Of a stretch of DNA of 64,000 nucleotides, positions 18,117-27,156 are shown one piece after another (the first letter of the stretch is position 1; each line of letters begins with the position of its first letter). Origin of the DNA: Photobacterium carnosum (GTDB taxonomy: Bacteria > Pseudomonadota > Gammaproteobacteria > Enterobacterales > Vibrionaceae); contig NZ_NPIB01000018.1 in the NCBI RefSeq assembly GCF_002849605.1, forward strand, positions 1-64,000, given 5' to 3'. The position numbers and the translations under genes were made by a program. The notes under the pieces are model-generated. The model saw only the letters and a list, made by a program, of their open reading frames with translations. It had not been told where the DNA came from and did no database searches.

Positions 18117-18443
18117 TACTCATTATTTAACTGCTGTATTTACGAGTTGATAGCTTGCTTATATTGACTCGTAAAAGCTTATTTTAGCTTTCTCTCCGTG
18201 AATTCTAATCTTCTTTTCTCGCATTAATCGCTGCATTTATAATCGCCAAAAACGGAACTTTACATTTCAAAACAATATAAACAATTTATGTTTGATATCA
18301 TCGAAATATAAAAATATATTTATAGAGAATATAATTTACACTTAGTTTATTTATAACTCTCTTTTATTACACATAACATCAGATAATTATGCCAACAACA
18401 GTCACACGACAACTTATTTGATACCTAGTGGAGCACAGTATTC
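18117..18443. other. Intergenic region with a hairpin
   Basis: A 9 bp inverted repeat (TTTACGAGT / ACTCGTAAA) at 18139-18185 with a long loop may end the glycerophosphodiesterase transcript. The rest is AT-rich and holds the antiporter promoter; no gene is seen. Confidence 0.45.
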
Positions 18444-19793
18444 ATGTCAGCTTATGACACCGTCTGTATAATGGCAGCCATTGCAGTCTTTATCTCAATG
18501 ATTAACCACCGTATAGGTAAATTTCAACCGACCATTGCTATCACGGCCTGGTCAATAGCAATTTCATTAATTCTCTTAATATTAAGTAAGTTAGGCTATA
18601 TTCCTCGCAATGATGAGCATGAAGTTATTCAGATGGTACAGGCGGTCAACTTTGATGACTTCTTACTGAAAGGTGTTCTAGGCTTCCTTCTTTTTGCTGG
18701 TGCATTAAACATTAAATTGCCTCACCTTAAAGATCAAAAATTTGAAATTACATTTTTAGCACTGATCGGTACCCTCTTTTCAACCTTCTTTATTGGGATT
18801 GTGTTATGGGCATTGTTTAAACTTTTAACCATTGATATTGATTTTATTTACTGCTGCTTGTTTGGTGCTTTAATTTCACCCACCGATCCTATCGCAGTAT
18901 TAGCCATTGTCAAAAAGCTCAATGCGCCACAACGTATTTCAACCCAAATAGAAGGCGAATCACTGTTTAATGATGGTGTTGGCTTAGTTATTTTTGTTAC
19001 TTTGTTTGAAATTGCATTTAGTAAAACCGCCCCAACAATCTCTAGCACCGCGCTATTATTTGTCCGTGAGGCTTTAGGCGGCATTGCGTTTGGTGCAGTC
19101 ATTGGGGTGGTATTCCACTTCTTAATTAAAAGCTCACATGACAATATGTTCCGCTTAATTTTAACTATATTAATTCCAACATTTGGTTATGTAGTTAGTG
19201 AACATATTGAAGTCTCAGCGCCACTTGCAATGGTGGTTGCGGGTATTATTATTGGTAACTGGACTCGTAATACAATTTCAAAGGAAGCCTCTCATCAAAT
19301 ATCACATTTATGGGAACTTGCAGATGAAATTTTAAATGCGGTTTTATTCTTATTGATCGGTTTGATGATGGTTACTTTCACTTTCCATGCGATTGATATC
19401 GTAGCAGTTGTGATAGCTATACCATTAGTCCTATTAAGCCGTTACCTCAGCGTTAAATCTGCTTATCAAATATTTAACCGCTACCGCACCTATAACCCAT
19501 TATCGATTAAAATATTAACGTGGGGTGGATTACGTGGTGGCCTAGCTCTCGCGATGGCGATGGCAATTCCAAGTGGGATCCCAATTGGTTTTAGTCCTGA
19601 CATTGATGTGAAAGAGATTATTGTATTAATGACTTATTCCGTGGTTATTTTCTCAATTATCATTCAAGGTTCAACAATCACACCAATGATTCATAAAGCC
19701 AAAGAAGAACAAGCAAAAATGGATCAAACGGCAACCAATGCTACATCAGAAATAGCTGCTTCTAATACCACAACAGAAACAACCAATAATTAG
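18444..19793 (+). CDS. Na+/H+ antiporter, CPA1 family
   Basis: 449 residues with about twelve TM helices. It shows the CPA1 ion-site motif SPTDPIAV (~146-153) and EGESLFNDGVGLVIF (~169-183), where the Asp of the ND pair is the transport residue. Conserved GGLRGGLALAMA lies near 363. The short cytoplasmic C-terminus is Thr/Asn-rich. The protein should exchange Na+ (or K+) for H+ across the inner membrane, a role in salt and pH balance expected in a marine bacterium. Confidence 0.9.
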   Translation: MSAYDTVCIMAAIAVFISMINHRIGKFQPTIAITAWSIAISLILLILSKLGYIPRNDEHEVIQMVQAVNFDDFLLKGVLGFLLFAGALNIKLPHLKDQKFEITFLALIGTLFSTFFIGIVLWALFKLLTIDIDFIYCCLFGALISPTDPIAVLAIVKKLNAPQRISTQIEGESLFNDGVGLVIFVTLFEIAFSKTAPTISSTALLFVREALGGIAFGAVIGVVFHFLIKSSHDNMFRLILTILIPTFGYVVSEHIEVSAPLAMVVAGIIIGNWTRNTISKEASHQISHLWELADEILNAVLFLLIGLMMVTFTFHAIDIVAVVIAIPLVLLSRYLSVKSAYQIFNRYRTYNPLSIKILTWGGLRGGLALAMAMAIPSGIPIGFSPDIDVKEIIVLMTYSVVIFSIIIQGSTITPMIHKAKEEQAKMDQTATNATSEIAASNTTTETTNN

Positions 19794-19827
19794 CATCACA
19801 CCGACGCTGGTCTAAATTACACAATCT

Positions 19828-19861
19828 AATAGCCACTGTTTATTACGGTGGCTATTTTTTT
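19828..19861 (+). terminator. Rho-independent terminator
   Basis: AATAGCCAC / GTGGCTATT stem with an 11-base loop, followed by a run of T, just behind the antiporter gene. Confidence 0.8.
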
Positions 19862-19953
19862 ATGCTGTTATTTATAATAAATAAATATGTAACAAAAATA
19901 TTGACCGTCGCTAAATTAATCATATGATGATCATTACCTATTGATTAATCGTT

Positions 19954-20688
19954 ATGATGCTTATGCGCAAAAATTACACTCTTATTGAATGGAGTAAAGA
20001 TCGAATTTGGTATTGTGATATGCCATACCGCGTAGCAGGTGCGCCTATGGGTCACCGAATGACGATTATTCGATTAGATAACAACAAACTCTTCATCCAT
20101 TCCCCCATTGAAATAACACCCACCTTACAGCAGCAAATTAGCCAACTAGGTGAGATTGCTTATGTCGTTATTCCTAATAAAAGTCATCATATTTATCTCT
20201 CCGATTGGTGGTTAGCCTATCCTCAGGCTTACTTTTATGCGCCACCTGGGCTCATCCATAAGCGTAGCGATCTTACCTTTGATGATGCGCTTGGTAATAA
20301 AACGCCACTTCATTGGCAAGGGCAACTACTGCAAACAGTGATCCGTGGTAGTGACAGGATGGAAGAAATTGCTTTTTGTGATCCACTCTCAAAAACACTG
20401 ATTGTCGGTGATGCTTTAGCATGGATGATAGACAGTCATCATCCTCTTACTTTCACTCTTTCTGTTATTAATGGCTGTTATTTTAAGCCAGCAATGCCAT
20501 GGTATTGGCGGATCACCTTTAACAATCACACCCAACTACGCCAATCAATTCAAGAGATCCTAACATGGCCTTTTGAGCGTATTATTTTGTCTCATGGAAG
20601 AGTGATAGATAACAATGCAAAAGCATATTTTTCTGCTGCATTTCAGTGGGTAATACCCCATAAATTAAATATCACAACCGTTCAATAA
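19954..20688 (+). CDS. DUF4336 protein (metallo-beta-lactamase-like)
   Basis: 244 residues. The pattern fits DUF4336, a family related to the metallo-beta-lactamase fold: WYCDMPYRVAGAPMGHRMTIIRL at the start, an IHSPIEIT strand, VVIPNKSHHIYLSDW with the His pair, and IVGDALAWM and IILSHGRVI toward the C-terminus. The usual HxHxDH zinc motif is not present, so catalysis is uncertain. The start is the first of two ATGs, with no strong ribosome site. Confidence 0.7.
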   Translation: MMLMRKNYTLIEWSKDRIWYCDMPYRVAGAPMGHRMTIIRLDNNKLFIHSPIEITPTLQQQISQLGEIAYVVIPNKSHHIYLSDWWLAYPQAYFYAPPGLIHKRSDLTFDDALGNKTPLHWQGQLLQTVIRGSDRMEEIAFCDPLSKTLIVGDALAWMIDSHHPLTFTLSVINGCYFKPAMPWYWRITFNNHTQLRQSIQEILTWPFERIILSHGRVIDNNAKAYFSAAFQWVIPHKLNITTVQ

Positions 20689-20854
20689 ATAGACAAAAAC
20701 ACATTTATTAGCTATTTAAATGTATAAGCATTAATTTATGTGCAAGATCAATATTGCTCTTATTTTGAAGGCGCATAGTAATAAAACCACGGGGACAAAT
20801 CACCCTTATTTACTCTTTTAACAATAACAAACCGTCGAGGTTAGGAGTTAATTA

Positions 20855-21130
20855 ATGAACCTTTTTAAACTTTATTCTCGAGACATTCTTGGACTTAGTG
20901 TCGTCGGATTTTTTATATTAAGTATTCTCGGTGTTATTTTTGGTACGATTGCATTATTAAATTATGCTAGCGGTAATACCGTATTAGCCGCATCAAATAT
21001 ACATCTTGCGTTGTCACATATCCTCTTTGTCATTCCCGCATTGATCATTGGTCATTATATCAACCGCCCTTCTTGGGTCGCAGCCGTTGATAAAATTAAA
21101 TTTACACGTGAAATAAATAATCATTCATAG
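20855..21130 (+). CDS. Small two-TM membrane protein
   Basis: 91 residues behind a good AGGAG (20840s). Two hydrophobic helices (about 13-36 and 50-69) are joined by a short polar loop, with a basic C-terminal tail. No family is recognised. It is convergent with the LysR gene at 21155, 24 bases away. Confidence 0.65.
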   Translation: MNLFKLYSRDILGLSVVGFFILSILGVIFGTIALLNYASGNTVLAASNIHLALSHILFVIPALIIGHYINRPSWVAAVDKIKFTREINNHS

Positions 21131-21154
21131 TATTTAACATCGAAATCACCCTAT

Positions 21155-22024
21155 TTATGATTGATCTGCAAATTTCTCACGTAACAACGTTACCATTGCG
21201 CGCGTTTTTTCAGGTAAAAAACGCCGTGATGGATACACAACGGTCATCATAATATCTGAGAAATTAACATCCGTTAACACTTGTACCAACTTTCCTTGTA
21301 ATAAAGATTCTTGCATTAGAATATTCGGTAATAATGCAATACCTTGTCCAAACACTGCCATCTGCTGAATCATATTAATATCTTCAGACATTAACCGTAA
21401 CCGCGTCCCCTCTTGTAACAAGGTTGAATTATAACGACTGGCTAATAACCAATGTTGTTGTAATTCTGCGATTGTTTTTGGCTCACTATGCTGTTTTAAA
21501 TATTCTGATGATGCAAATAAACCATTACTCGAGGTTAAAAAAGCTTGTTGTACATAATCTACATTAATAATTTCAGCCATATTCGGTAGTAACTGTAGAT
21601 CAATATTTTCTCTTTCTAAATCAACGCTTTTCTGTAGATAGAGTAACTCTATTCGCACCAATGGAAACTGGTTCGCGTAAGCATCTAATACTTCAGCAAA
21701 CATCGGTGATGAAATAAACGATGCTGTCGCAGCTAAGCGTAAAACGCCTTGTAAACTATTTTGCTGACTTTCAAGTAAATTAACCGCGTGATTCACTTCC
21801 GTTAATGGCTGATTAATATGCTGATACAATAAGCGTCCATTTTCGGTTAATTCTATATGGCGCGTGGTACGAATTAATAACTGGCAATGAAGCGCTTTTT
21901 CTAATTCTTGTAAACGACGGCTAATTTTAGATCGTTGTAATCCATGTGCTGTTGCAGCGGCACTGATCCCGCCATGTCGTACTGTTAGCATAAATAAATA
22001 CAAATCATCCATTGATGCTTTCAT
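21155..22024 (-). CDS. LysR-family transcriptional regulator
   Basis: 289 residues. The N-terminal winged helix-turn-helix (residues ~1-62, GGISAAATAHGLQRSKISRRLQELEKALHCQLLIRTTRHIELTE-type pattern, given here by its features only) is followed by a periplasmic-binding-like effector domain ending in the typical GIALLPN segment. It diverges from the HlyD/DUF2955 operon at 22140, with 115 bases between the start codons, the usual layout for a LysR protein controlling an efflux pair. The effector is unknown. Confidence 0.9.
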   Translation of the reverse strand: MKASMDDLYLFMLTVRHGGISAAATAHGLQRSKISRRLQELEKALHCQLLIRTTRHIELTENGRLLYQHINQPLTEVNHAVNLLESQQNSLQGVLRLAATASFISSPMFAEVLDAYANQFPLVRIELLYLQKSVDLERENIDLQLLPNMAEIINVDYVQQAFLTSSNGLFASSEYLKQHSEPKTIAELQQHWLLASRYNSTLLQEGTRLRLMSEDINMIQQMAVFGQGIALLPNILMQESLLQGKLVQVLTDVNFSDIMMTVVYPSRRFLPEKTRAMVTLLREKFADQS

Positions 22025-22139
22025 TAGTCCTCCTTACATTGTCCTATATTTAGCGCATAAGTGTGACACTTGTCGCAGTATTCAATCAAGTTAATTCTTC
22101 TTATACTGATCAGCTTGATTGTGATCACTGGAATATCTC

Positions 22140-23207
22140 ATGCCTAATTCTCATACTACTTTTCAACATTGGATGCGATGTCTAATTGTTATTTTTATTC
22201 TACTTATGGCCTACATTGTTATTGCTGATAGGTATGTACCGTTAACCAGTGAAAGTCGTGTGCAAGGTTATGTAGTACAAATTGCCCCAGAGATTTCAGG
22301 TACGATCACACAAGTTAATATTAAAAATAATCAAATGGTAACTAAAGGTGAACGACTATTTCGGATTGATGATCAAAAATACCTTTTAGCCGTCGATCAA
22401 GCACAAGTGGCTTTAGAGCAAGCCCACCAACAAGAACAAGCGCTGTATGCCCAAGCCAGTGTTGCTCAAGCCAATATTGCCACCAGCCAAGCTAATTATA
22501 ATAATGCTCATAATGACTTTAATCGAATAAACAAATTAGCCAAAAAGAAACTGGTTTCTGCATCAATGCGTGATAGTGCTTATGCTAAAAACCAAATAAC
22601 CCAAGCTAATTTAGCGGCAGCGAAACAACAAGCGGTGGTAGTACAAACCCAGTTAGGGCCTAAACACGGTCAAAGTACTGTTGTACTTGCGGCTGAAAAC
22701 ACCTTAGCCCAAGCCAAACTGAATTTAGCCCATACACAAGTAATAGCACCAAGTAATGGCGTGATCACTAACCTTCAAGTTGATGTAGGCACAATGGCAA
22801 ATGCTAATCAGCCAATGTTAACCTTTATTCCAACCGATTCAATGTGGGTAGCAGCAGACTTTAGAGAAAAATCTATCGCTAAATTTCATTCTCATTCTAT
22901 GGCTTATGTCGCCTACGATGCATTACCGGGTCAAGTATTCCCATTAACCATTAATAATCGTGACTTTGGTGTAGCCGCAGCACAACAAGTAGCGAATGGA
23001 CATCTAACAAGTATTGAAACCAGTAACCGTTGGGTACGTGATGCACAGCGAGTACGCGTCAACTTCATCAGTCAGCAACCTTTACCACCACAGTTATTTG
23101 TTGGCTCACGTGCCACCGTTGTTGTCTACCCGAAAAACAATCCGATATGGCAGTTGTTAGCTAAAATAGAAATCCATTTAGCCAGTGTGCTGCACTTTAT
23201 TTACTAA
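22140..23207 (+). CDS. HlyD/EmrA-type membrane fusion protein
   Basis: 355 residues. One N-terminal TM helix (~13-30) is followed by a periplasmic adaptor. The first lipoyl half lies at ~45-85 (VQGYVVQIAPEISG.I..V, with N.MVTKGE). A long alanine/glutamine coiled coil spans ~95-190, then the second lipoyl half (VIAPSNGVITNLQVDVG), beta barrel and a C-terminal VVVYP strand. It should bridge an inner membrane exporter and an outer membrane channel. It is followed by the DUF2955 protein gene and probably controlled by the divergent LysR gene. Confidence 0.9.
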   Translation: MPNSHTTFQHWMRCLIVIFILLMAYIVIADRYVPLTSESRVQGYVVQIAPEISGTITQVNIKNNQMVTKGERLFRIDDQKYLLAVDQAQVALEQAHQQEQALYAQASVAQANIATSQANYNNAHNDFNRINKLAKKKLVSASMRDSAYAKNQITQANLAAAKQQAVVVQTQLGPKHGQSTVVLAAENTLAQAKLNLAHTQVIAPSNGVITNLQVDVGTMANANQPMLTFIPTDSMWVAADFREKSIAKFHSHSMAYVAYDALPGQVFPLTINNRDFGVAAAQQVANGHLTSIETSNRWVRDAQRVRVNFISQQPLPPQLFVGSRATVVVYPKNNPIWQLLAKIEIHLASVLHFIY

Positions 23208-23218
23208 ACCAATATCAA

Positions 23219-23262
23219 TAAGTAATGCGATAAGTAATGCGATAAGTAATGCGATAAGTAAT
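23219..23262 (+). repeat. 12 bp tandem repeat (TAAGTAATGCGA)
   Basis: Three perfect copies of TAAGTAATGCGA and a fourth partial copy (TAAGTAAT) fill the short gap between the HlyD gene and the DUF2955 gene. The array starts 12 bases after the HlyD stop and ends about 10 bases before the GGAG site of the next gene. Confidence 0.9.
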
Positions 23263-23283
23263 TAATTTTCGGAGTCATAACTT

Positions 23284-24312
23284 ATGAAAACAATGCGACT
23301 TTGGTTTGGCTGTGTCGTAGGCTTAGCTGTCAGTATGATCTTTGGCTGGTCATATGGTTTTTTTATTGCCTTATTACCCATTAATATCATGATGAATTCC
23401 GATCATTGGCACTGGGATAGCTACGTACAATTAGTAGTGGGTGTTATTTGGGTTACACTTGAAGTCAGCTTTATTAACGGTTTTTTCCAATCATCCCCCC
23501 TACTTTTAACGATTATTGTTGGCATATTCTTTCTTGAAAAATGTATCGCGATGAGCCATAAAAGTAGTTATTTATTTGGCTTTATTGGCCTTCTCGTTGG
23601 TTCGATAGCGCTTAACTTTGCCAGCTACAGCAGTTTTGATTTAGAAGACTTTTCAATAACGTTATGGTGTAGTGCGATTGTAACAGTCCCTATCTGTGCG
23701 CTGGCTTATTACTTTTTCCCAGAACCCACAACTGAAGCAACAATAGATGCCGTAAGTGACACCACCAATAATGTTCAACGTTACGATCATATCGGCATGA
23801 TAAGACAAACCGCACTGGGTTGGATCATCGCTATGTTGGCGTTTTTGGTATTTCAATTTGGCGATCTGAATGATTCATTATCAGCGCAAGCATCAATATT
23901 AATCGTACTGTCACCGATGACATTAATTGGCTCACTGGCGGCATCAAAAATACGAATTATAGGCACGTTTCTTGGATGTTTAGCCGGGTTATGTATCCAA
24001 ATAGGGCTCTATTCATGGTCTGATAATGGCGTACTTTTCATTATGGCTTATGCTATTGCGGCGGGATTTTTTTGCTCTTGGCTTGCCCTTGGCACCATCA
24101 AATCGAGTATTGCCTTCTCAGCGATGTCAGCACTAACTGTACCATTAACAACGTCTTTAATTCCCGATCAAAAAGATGCCGTATTTGCTATTTTTTATCG
24201 CTTTAGTTCTATTTTGGTTGCCGTTATTTTAACCTCAATGGCTATTTGGATTATTCATCATTTTCTAGTACGAGTGATCAAATCACCCAATGAACATTTT
24301 AGTCACGGCTAA
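23284..24312 (+). CDS. DUF2955 inner membrane protein (efflux partner)
   Basis: 342 residues with about ten TM helices in two sets, separated by an acidic cytoplasmic loop (~150-170). The arrangement follows the DUF2955/FUSC-like proteins encoded with HlyD adaptors in Vibrionaceae. It presumably forms the inner membrane part of an efflux or secretion system with the protein at 22140. The start follows CGGAG. The 12 bp tandem array lies just upstream and may affect spacing or message folding. Confidence 0.8.
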   Translation: MKTMRLWFGCVVGLAVSMIFGWSYGFFIALLPINIMMNSDHWHWDSYVQLVVGVIWVTLEVSFINGFFQSSPLLLTIIVGIFFLEKCIAMSHKSSYLFGFIGLLVGSIALNFASYSSFDLEDFSITLWCSAIVTVPICALAYYFFPEPTTEATIDAVSDTTNNVQRYDHIGMIRQTALGWIIAMLAFLVFQFGDLNDSLSAQASILIVLSPMTLIGSLAASKIRIIGTFLGCLAGLCIQIGLYSWSDNGVLFIMAYAIAAGFFCSWLALGTIKSSIAFSAMSALTVPLTTSLIPDQKDAVFAIFYRFSSILVAVILTSMAIWIIHHFLVRVIKSPNEHFSHG

Positions 24313-24665
24313 GATTTGTTGATACAACCATAAAGTGATATTGCCTCTTTTTATACCTGAAGTGGATTATAAATTGGATCACAACGTTAACGTTCTGGGT
24401 AATTCAAATTGCGAGGGGGGGGAATCAGCTTCTCACTTTGGACATTTTTTAGTTAGCCGTTCTGACTAACTAAAAAGTGGACAGAAATGAGTTAGAGCCA
24501 AGCCTTATGATAACGAAATTCGAATTAGCTTAGTTGGTTTAGCTCACTAAAATAGACTGTCTAATAGTATGACCGTTATCTGTTTTGTAACATCAAAATC
24601 AACATCTGACAATATGACTTTGATATCATAACGCAAACTATATATACAAAAAGGACGTTGGCGAT
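24313..24665. other. Boundary region of the accessory island
   Basis: 353 bases without a gene. It contains the 12 bp palindrome AACGTTAACGTT (24383-24394), a G8 run (24415-24422) and a perfect 11 bp hairpin TTTTTAGTTAG / CTAACTAAAAA (24446-24476) that can end the efflux operon. The ribosome site AAAGGACG precedes the gene at 24666. Confidence 0.5.
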
Positions 24666-26144
24666 ATGGCTAAATTAACAAAACAGCAGAAACGTGATAA
24701 AAAGAAAAAAGCAGCACTAAAAGCAAAAATCACTCAGCAACACCAAGAAGCATTTGAAAAGAAACAACTCAAAAATATCTTTGCAAACGGACGCCAAATT
24801 ACTCGTCGTCAGTTTGATGCTTACTTCTACTCAAGAATGCCACTGGTTCGATTCCAAGCCATTGAAATTGAATGGTATTCGTTCTTAAATAACACTCTCC
24901 TTGGTATTGTCTTCCAAGATATAACAGACCGTGATTATGGCTTTGCTATTATAGGTAGAGATACACGTAATCTGTTTCGCTGGATAGACGGAAGTACGGA
25001 CTTTCATACTACCCCATCCAAAGCCAGAGAACACATGGCTGTAATTATCAACTCAAAATATGCAAAAGACCCACAAGACACCTATCCACAAGGCGATGAA
25101 GTAGATCCAACAATGGATCTGTTCAATGCAATCATTCCAGAAGATAAACAACATCATGGATATAAAATCATCGCTAATGAACCTCGCTTTGAAGCGGGAC
25201 GAAACATCATTAACGAAATTGCGAACTCGTTTATTGATAATGACGGTCACTTTGTCCGTGAATTCCAATCAGTGAACTTCAATGCTCGTCTTTGGGAGAT
25301 GTACTTACACGTGTATTTGCATACTCAAGGTCTGCAAATACATAACAATCATGCTGCACCAGATTTTGAAGTTGATTATTTCGATGAGAAATTCTTTATT
25401 GAAGCGGTCACCGTTAATCCATCTGGCAACCCTGCTCGTCCAGATCTACCACCACCAGAAGATCACAAAGACATTGTTGAGCGACTAACCGACTACATGC
25501 CAATCAAATTCGGCAGTCCATTGTTCTCGAAGCTACAGCACAAGTATTGGGAACAAGAACATGTTAAAGACCATTCTCTGATTTTTGCTATACACGACTA
25601 TCACAACGACAACTCAATGACTTGGTCACGAACAGCGTTGTCTGAATATTTGTATGGCGCAAGAGCACAGATTGTAGACGGAAAGCCAGAGCTTGAAAAA
25701 ATTGAGTTCCACGAGTGGAATGGTAAAAGAATTCCGTCTGGATTCTTTAATCAAGAAGGTGCTGAGAATATTAGTGCCGTTCTATTTAGCAACCAAGCAA
25801 CAATACCTAAATTCAACCGTATGGGTAAAATTGCAGGTCTCGGTAGTAAAGATGTAACAATGATCAGACAGGGCTTTCTGTATAATCCAGAGGGATTACA
25901 ACCAATTCCATTTTCGAAAAATGTGACCGACCCTGACTATGAAGAATCATGGTCTGATGGATTGGTTATGTTTCATAACTCTAACGCTGAACACAAAGTT
26001 AACCCTGATGCGTTCTCGGATATCAGCCATATTTTTTACTCAGAAGAAGAAGGATTTACTGGATTCCACCAACCTTATGATGTATTGAACTCCATGACGG
26101 TTGTCGTGACAAAAAAGTCAGAACCTGAAGTAGACGCCGCTTAA
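24666..26144 (+). CDS. Accessory protein with a possible PD-(D/E)XK-like core
   Basis: 492 residues; no named family is recognised with confidence. The N-terminus (1-28) is very rich in Lys and Gln. A helix NARLWEMYLHVYLHTQG (Glu ~211) is followed by APDFEVDYFDEKFFIEAV, with Asp ~233 and Glu ~246. This order (helix Glu, PD, ExX) resembles the core of PD-(D/E)XK nucleases, but the usual Lys two residues after the Glu is Val here. Another recognisable segment is FAIHDYH...MTWSRTALSEYLYG near 305-330. It is a solitary gene at the edge of a cassette island, a setting common for defence genes. A defence role is speculative. Confidence 0.6.
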   Translation: MAKLTKQQKRDKKKKAALKAKITQQHQEAFEKKQLKNIFANGRQITRRQFDAYFYSRMPLVRFQAIEIEWYSFLNNTLLGIVFQDITDRDYGFAIIGRDTRNLFRWIDGSTDFHTTPSKAREHMAVIINSKYAKDPQDTYPQGDEVDPTMDLFNAIIPEDKQHHGYKIIANEPRFEAGRNIINEIANSFIDNDGHFVREFQSVNFNARLWEMYLHVYLHTQGLQIHNNHAAPDFEVDYFDEKFFIEAVTVNPSGNPARPDLPPPEDHKDIVERLTDYMPIKFGSPLFSKLQHKYWEQEHVKDHSLIFAIHDYHNDNSMTWSRTALSEYLYGARAQIVDGKPELEKIEFHEWNGKRIPSGFFNQEGAENISAVLFSNQATIPKFNRMGKIAGLGSKDVTMIRQGFLYNPEGLQPIPFSKNVTDPDYEESWSDGLVMFHNSNAEHKVNPDAFSDISHIFYSEEEGFTGFHQPYDVLNSMTVVVTKKSEPEVDAA

Positions 26145-26152
26145 TTGCCTGT

Positions 26153-26178
26153 ATAGAGGTGCAGTCTCGCACCTCTAT
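26153..26178 (+). terminator. Hairpin behind the 24666 gene
   Basis: A perfect 10 bp stem ATAGAGGTGC / GCACCTCTAT with loop AGTCTC begins 8 bases after the stop codon and is followed by TTAAAT. The rest of the gap to 26401 shows no convincing gene. Confidence 0.6.
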
Positions 26179-26401
26179 TAAATGGCTTGTATGAATAATT
26201 CAAATTACATAGAGCAAGTCATGCTGAAAGTTATGATTATTTTAAGTAGCCCAAAACTTGTATCGAGGACATGTAAGCCTAATATATCCAAAACAAGCTT
26301 TGAGACAGCTAATAAGCTAGCCAAGATAGTTAGCTCATTTTTGGACAGAAACTGCTTAGATTATTTGCTCTACTCTGGTGAGTAGATATTAGGAAATGTA
26401 T

Positions 26402-26443
26402 GGATAAGTGTCGGCTACGCGACACATATCCTTATCTGTTATA
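26402..26443 (-). repeat. 36 bp cassette-type 3' flank with hairpin (copy 2)
   Basis: GGATAAGTGTCG / CGACACATATCC forms a 12 bp stem (one mismatch) with a 6-base loop. The block 26408-26443 repeats 714-749 with two differences. Both lie at the stop codon of an unrelated minus-strand gene, which is the behaviour expected of the gene-proximal half of an integron attC site. The distal half is not evident. Confidence 0.55.
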
Positions 26444-26447
26444 ACTA

Positions 26448-26987
26448 CTATTGTGTGTTGCCTCTTGGTTTACAGCGCATCTCTGGTATTGTGCCAAGTG
26501 GGTCACTTCTCCCAATAAGTAATCTAAAGTCATTTTTACCATTATCAATTAGAAATTCAGGTGAAATAGGTAGACCTTTAAAATCCTCAATAGCAGCCCA
26601 AAGCAACTCCTCGGCTTCTGCCGCAAAATCAGTCTCAATCTCCAAGTCATCTGATGCAGCCAGCTGTTTCCCTTTACCTGCATGTTTTAAAGAATTGTAA
26701 GCTTGCTTATTGAACCTCATTGCTCCGCTAAATACATCTTTTCGTTCTTGTAGACTGAGTTCACGACCCAAGCCATATTCTCGTATTCGTATAACATTCT
26801 CAGCTGATTTTTCATGGGCAGTTAGCTTTTGGTTTTCAGAAAGCAACGGGTTGGTAATACCTATAGATGCCCCTGCTAATAATATTGACTGGATGAAATC
26901 TAAGTCACTTTTTGCCGTCTTAAATTTATTTATTGCTTCTTCTAGCATATCTGCAGCAATGAGTCGTTTATCGTATTTTTGTTGCAT
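26448..26987 (-). CDS. Cassette-borne hypothetical protein (HEPN-like?)
   Basis: 179 residues, predicted all-helical. A mid-protein YNSLKHAGKG segment (~95-104) recalls the K/N-x-x-KH motif of some HEPN-type or integron-cassette proteins, but this is weak. The gene is framed like an integron cassette: GGGCGTTATAAC ends 15-25 bases before its ATG and the shared TATAACA hairpin block starts at its stop codon. The ribosome site reads AAGGACGG. Its function is unknown; cassette proteins of this size are often stress or defence related. Confidence 0.65.
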   Translation of the reverse strand: MQQKYDKRLIAADMLEEAINKFKTAKSDLDFIQSILLAGASIGITNPLLSENQKLTAHEKSAENVIRIREYGLGRELSLQERKDVFSGAMRFNKQAYNSLKHAGKGKQLAASDDLEIETDFAAEAEELLWAAIEDFKGLPISPEFLIDNGKNDFRLLIGRSDPLGTIPEMRCKPRGNTQ

Positions 26988-27001
26988 ATTCCGTCCTTGT
27001 A

Positions 27002-27013
27002 GTTATAACGCCC
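27002..27013 (-). other. attC-type core site (GGGCGTTATAAC)
   Basis: On the minus strand, GGGCGTTATAAC matches the 3' end of Vibrio-type attC sites (GGGCGTTA joined to the next cassette at TAAC). It sits between the stop of the PIN-like remnant and the start of the 26448-26987 gene, exactly at a cassette boundary. Only ~15 bases separate it from the preceding gene's TATAACA, so most of the attC stem is missing. Confidence 0.5.
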
Positions 27014-27015
27014 TG

Positions 27016-27156
27016 TTATACGAGTCTGCAATATTGTTCGATGAATTCCTTTGGTTCGCATACAACTGTTGAAGAACACACATATGCATAACATGCTTTG
27101 GCTTTTTTGACGAAGTTTTTGTCATCAGAGATAAGGAAGCTTGCACCTAATGGAAT
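27016..27156 (-). pseudogene. PIN-like protein, C-terminal remnant
   Basis: Open on the minus strand for 46 codons from the edge of the MITE at 27156 to a TAA at 27016-27018. The translation includes GASFLISDDKNFVKKAK and ends with EFIEQYCRLV. An acidic SDDK.F strand followed by an EFIE tail resembles the end of PIN-domain proteins (toxin-type RNases). The N-terminal two thirds are absent and replaced by the MITE, so it is a broken gene. Confidence 0.5.

Noticed and set aside
18848..19144. 98-codon minus-strand ORF inside the antiporter gene
   Set aside because: Fully within a well-supported membrane protein gene; no domain and no ribosome site.
26182..26385. 67-codon ORF between the 24666 gene hairpin and the cassette block
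   Set aside because: It begins right behind a terminator, has no ribosome site and no recognisable domain; composition fits chance in AT-rich DNA.
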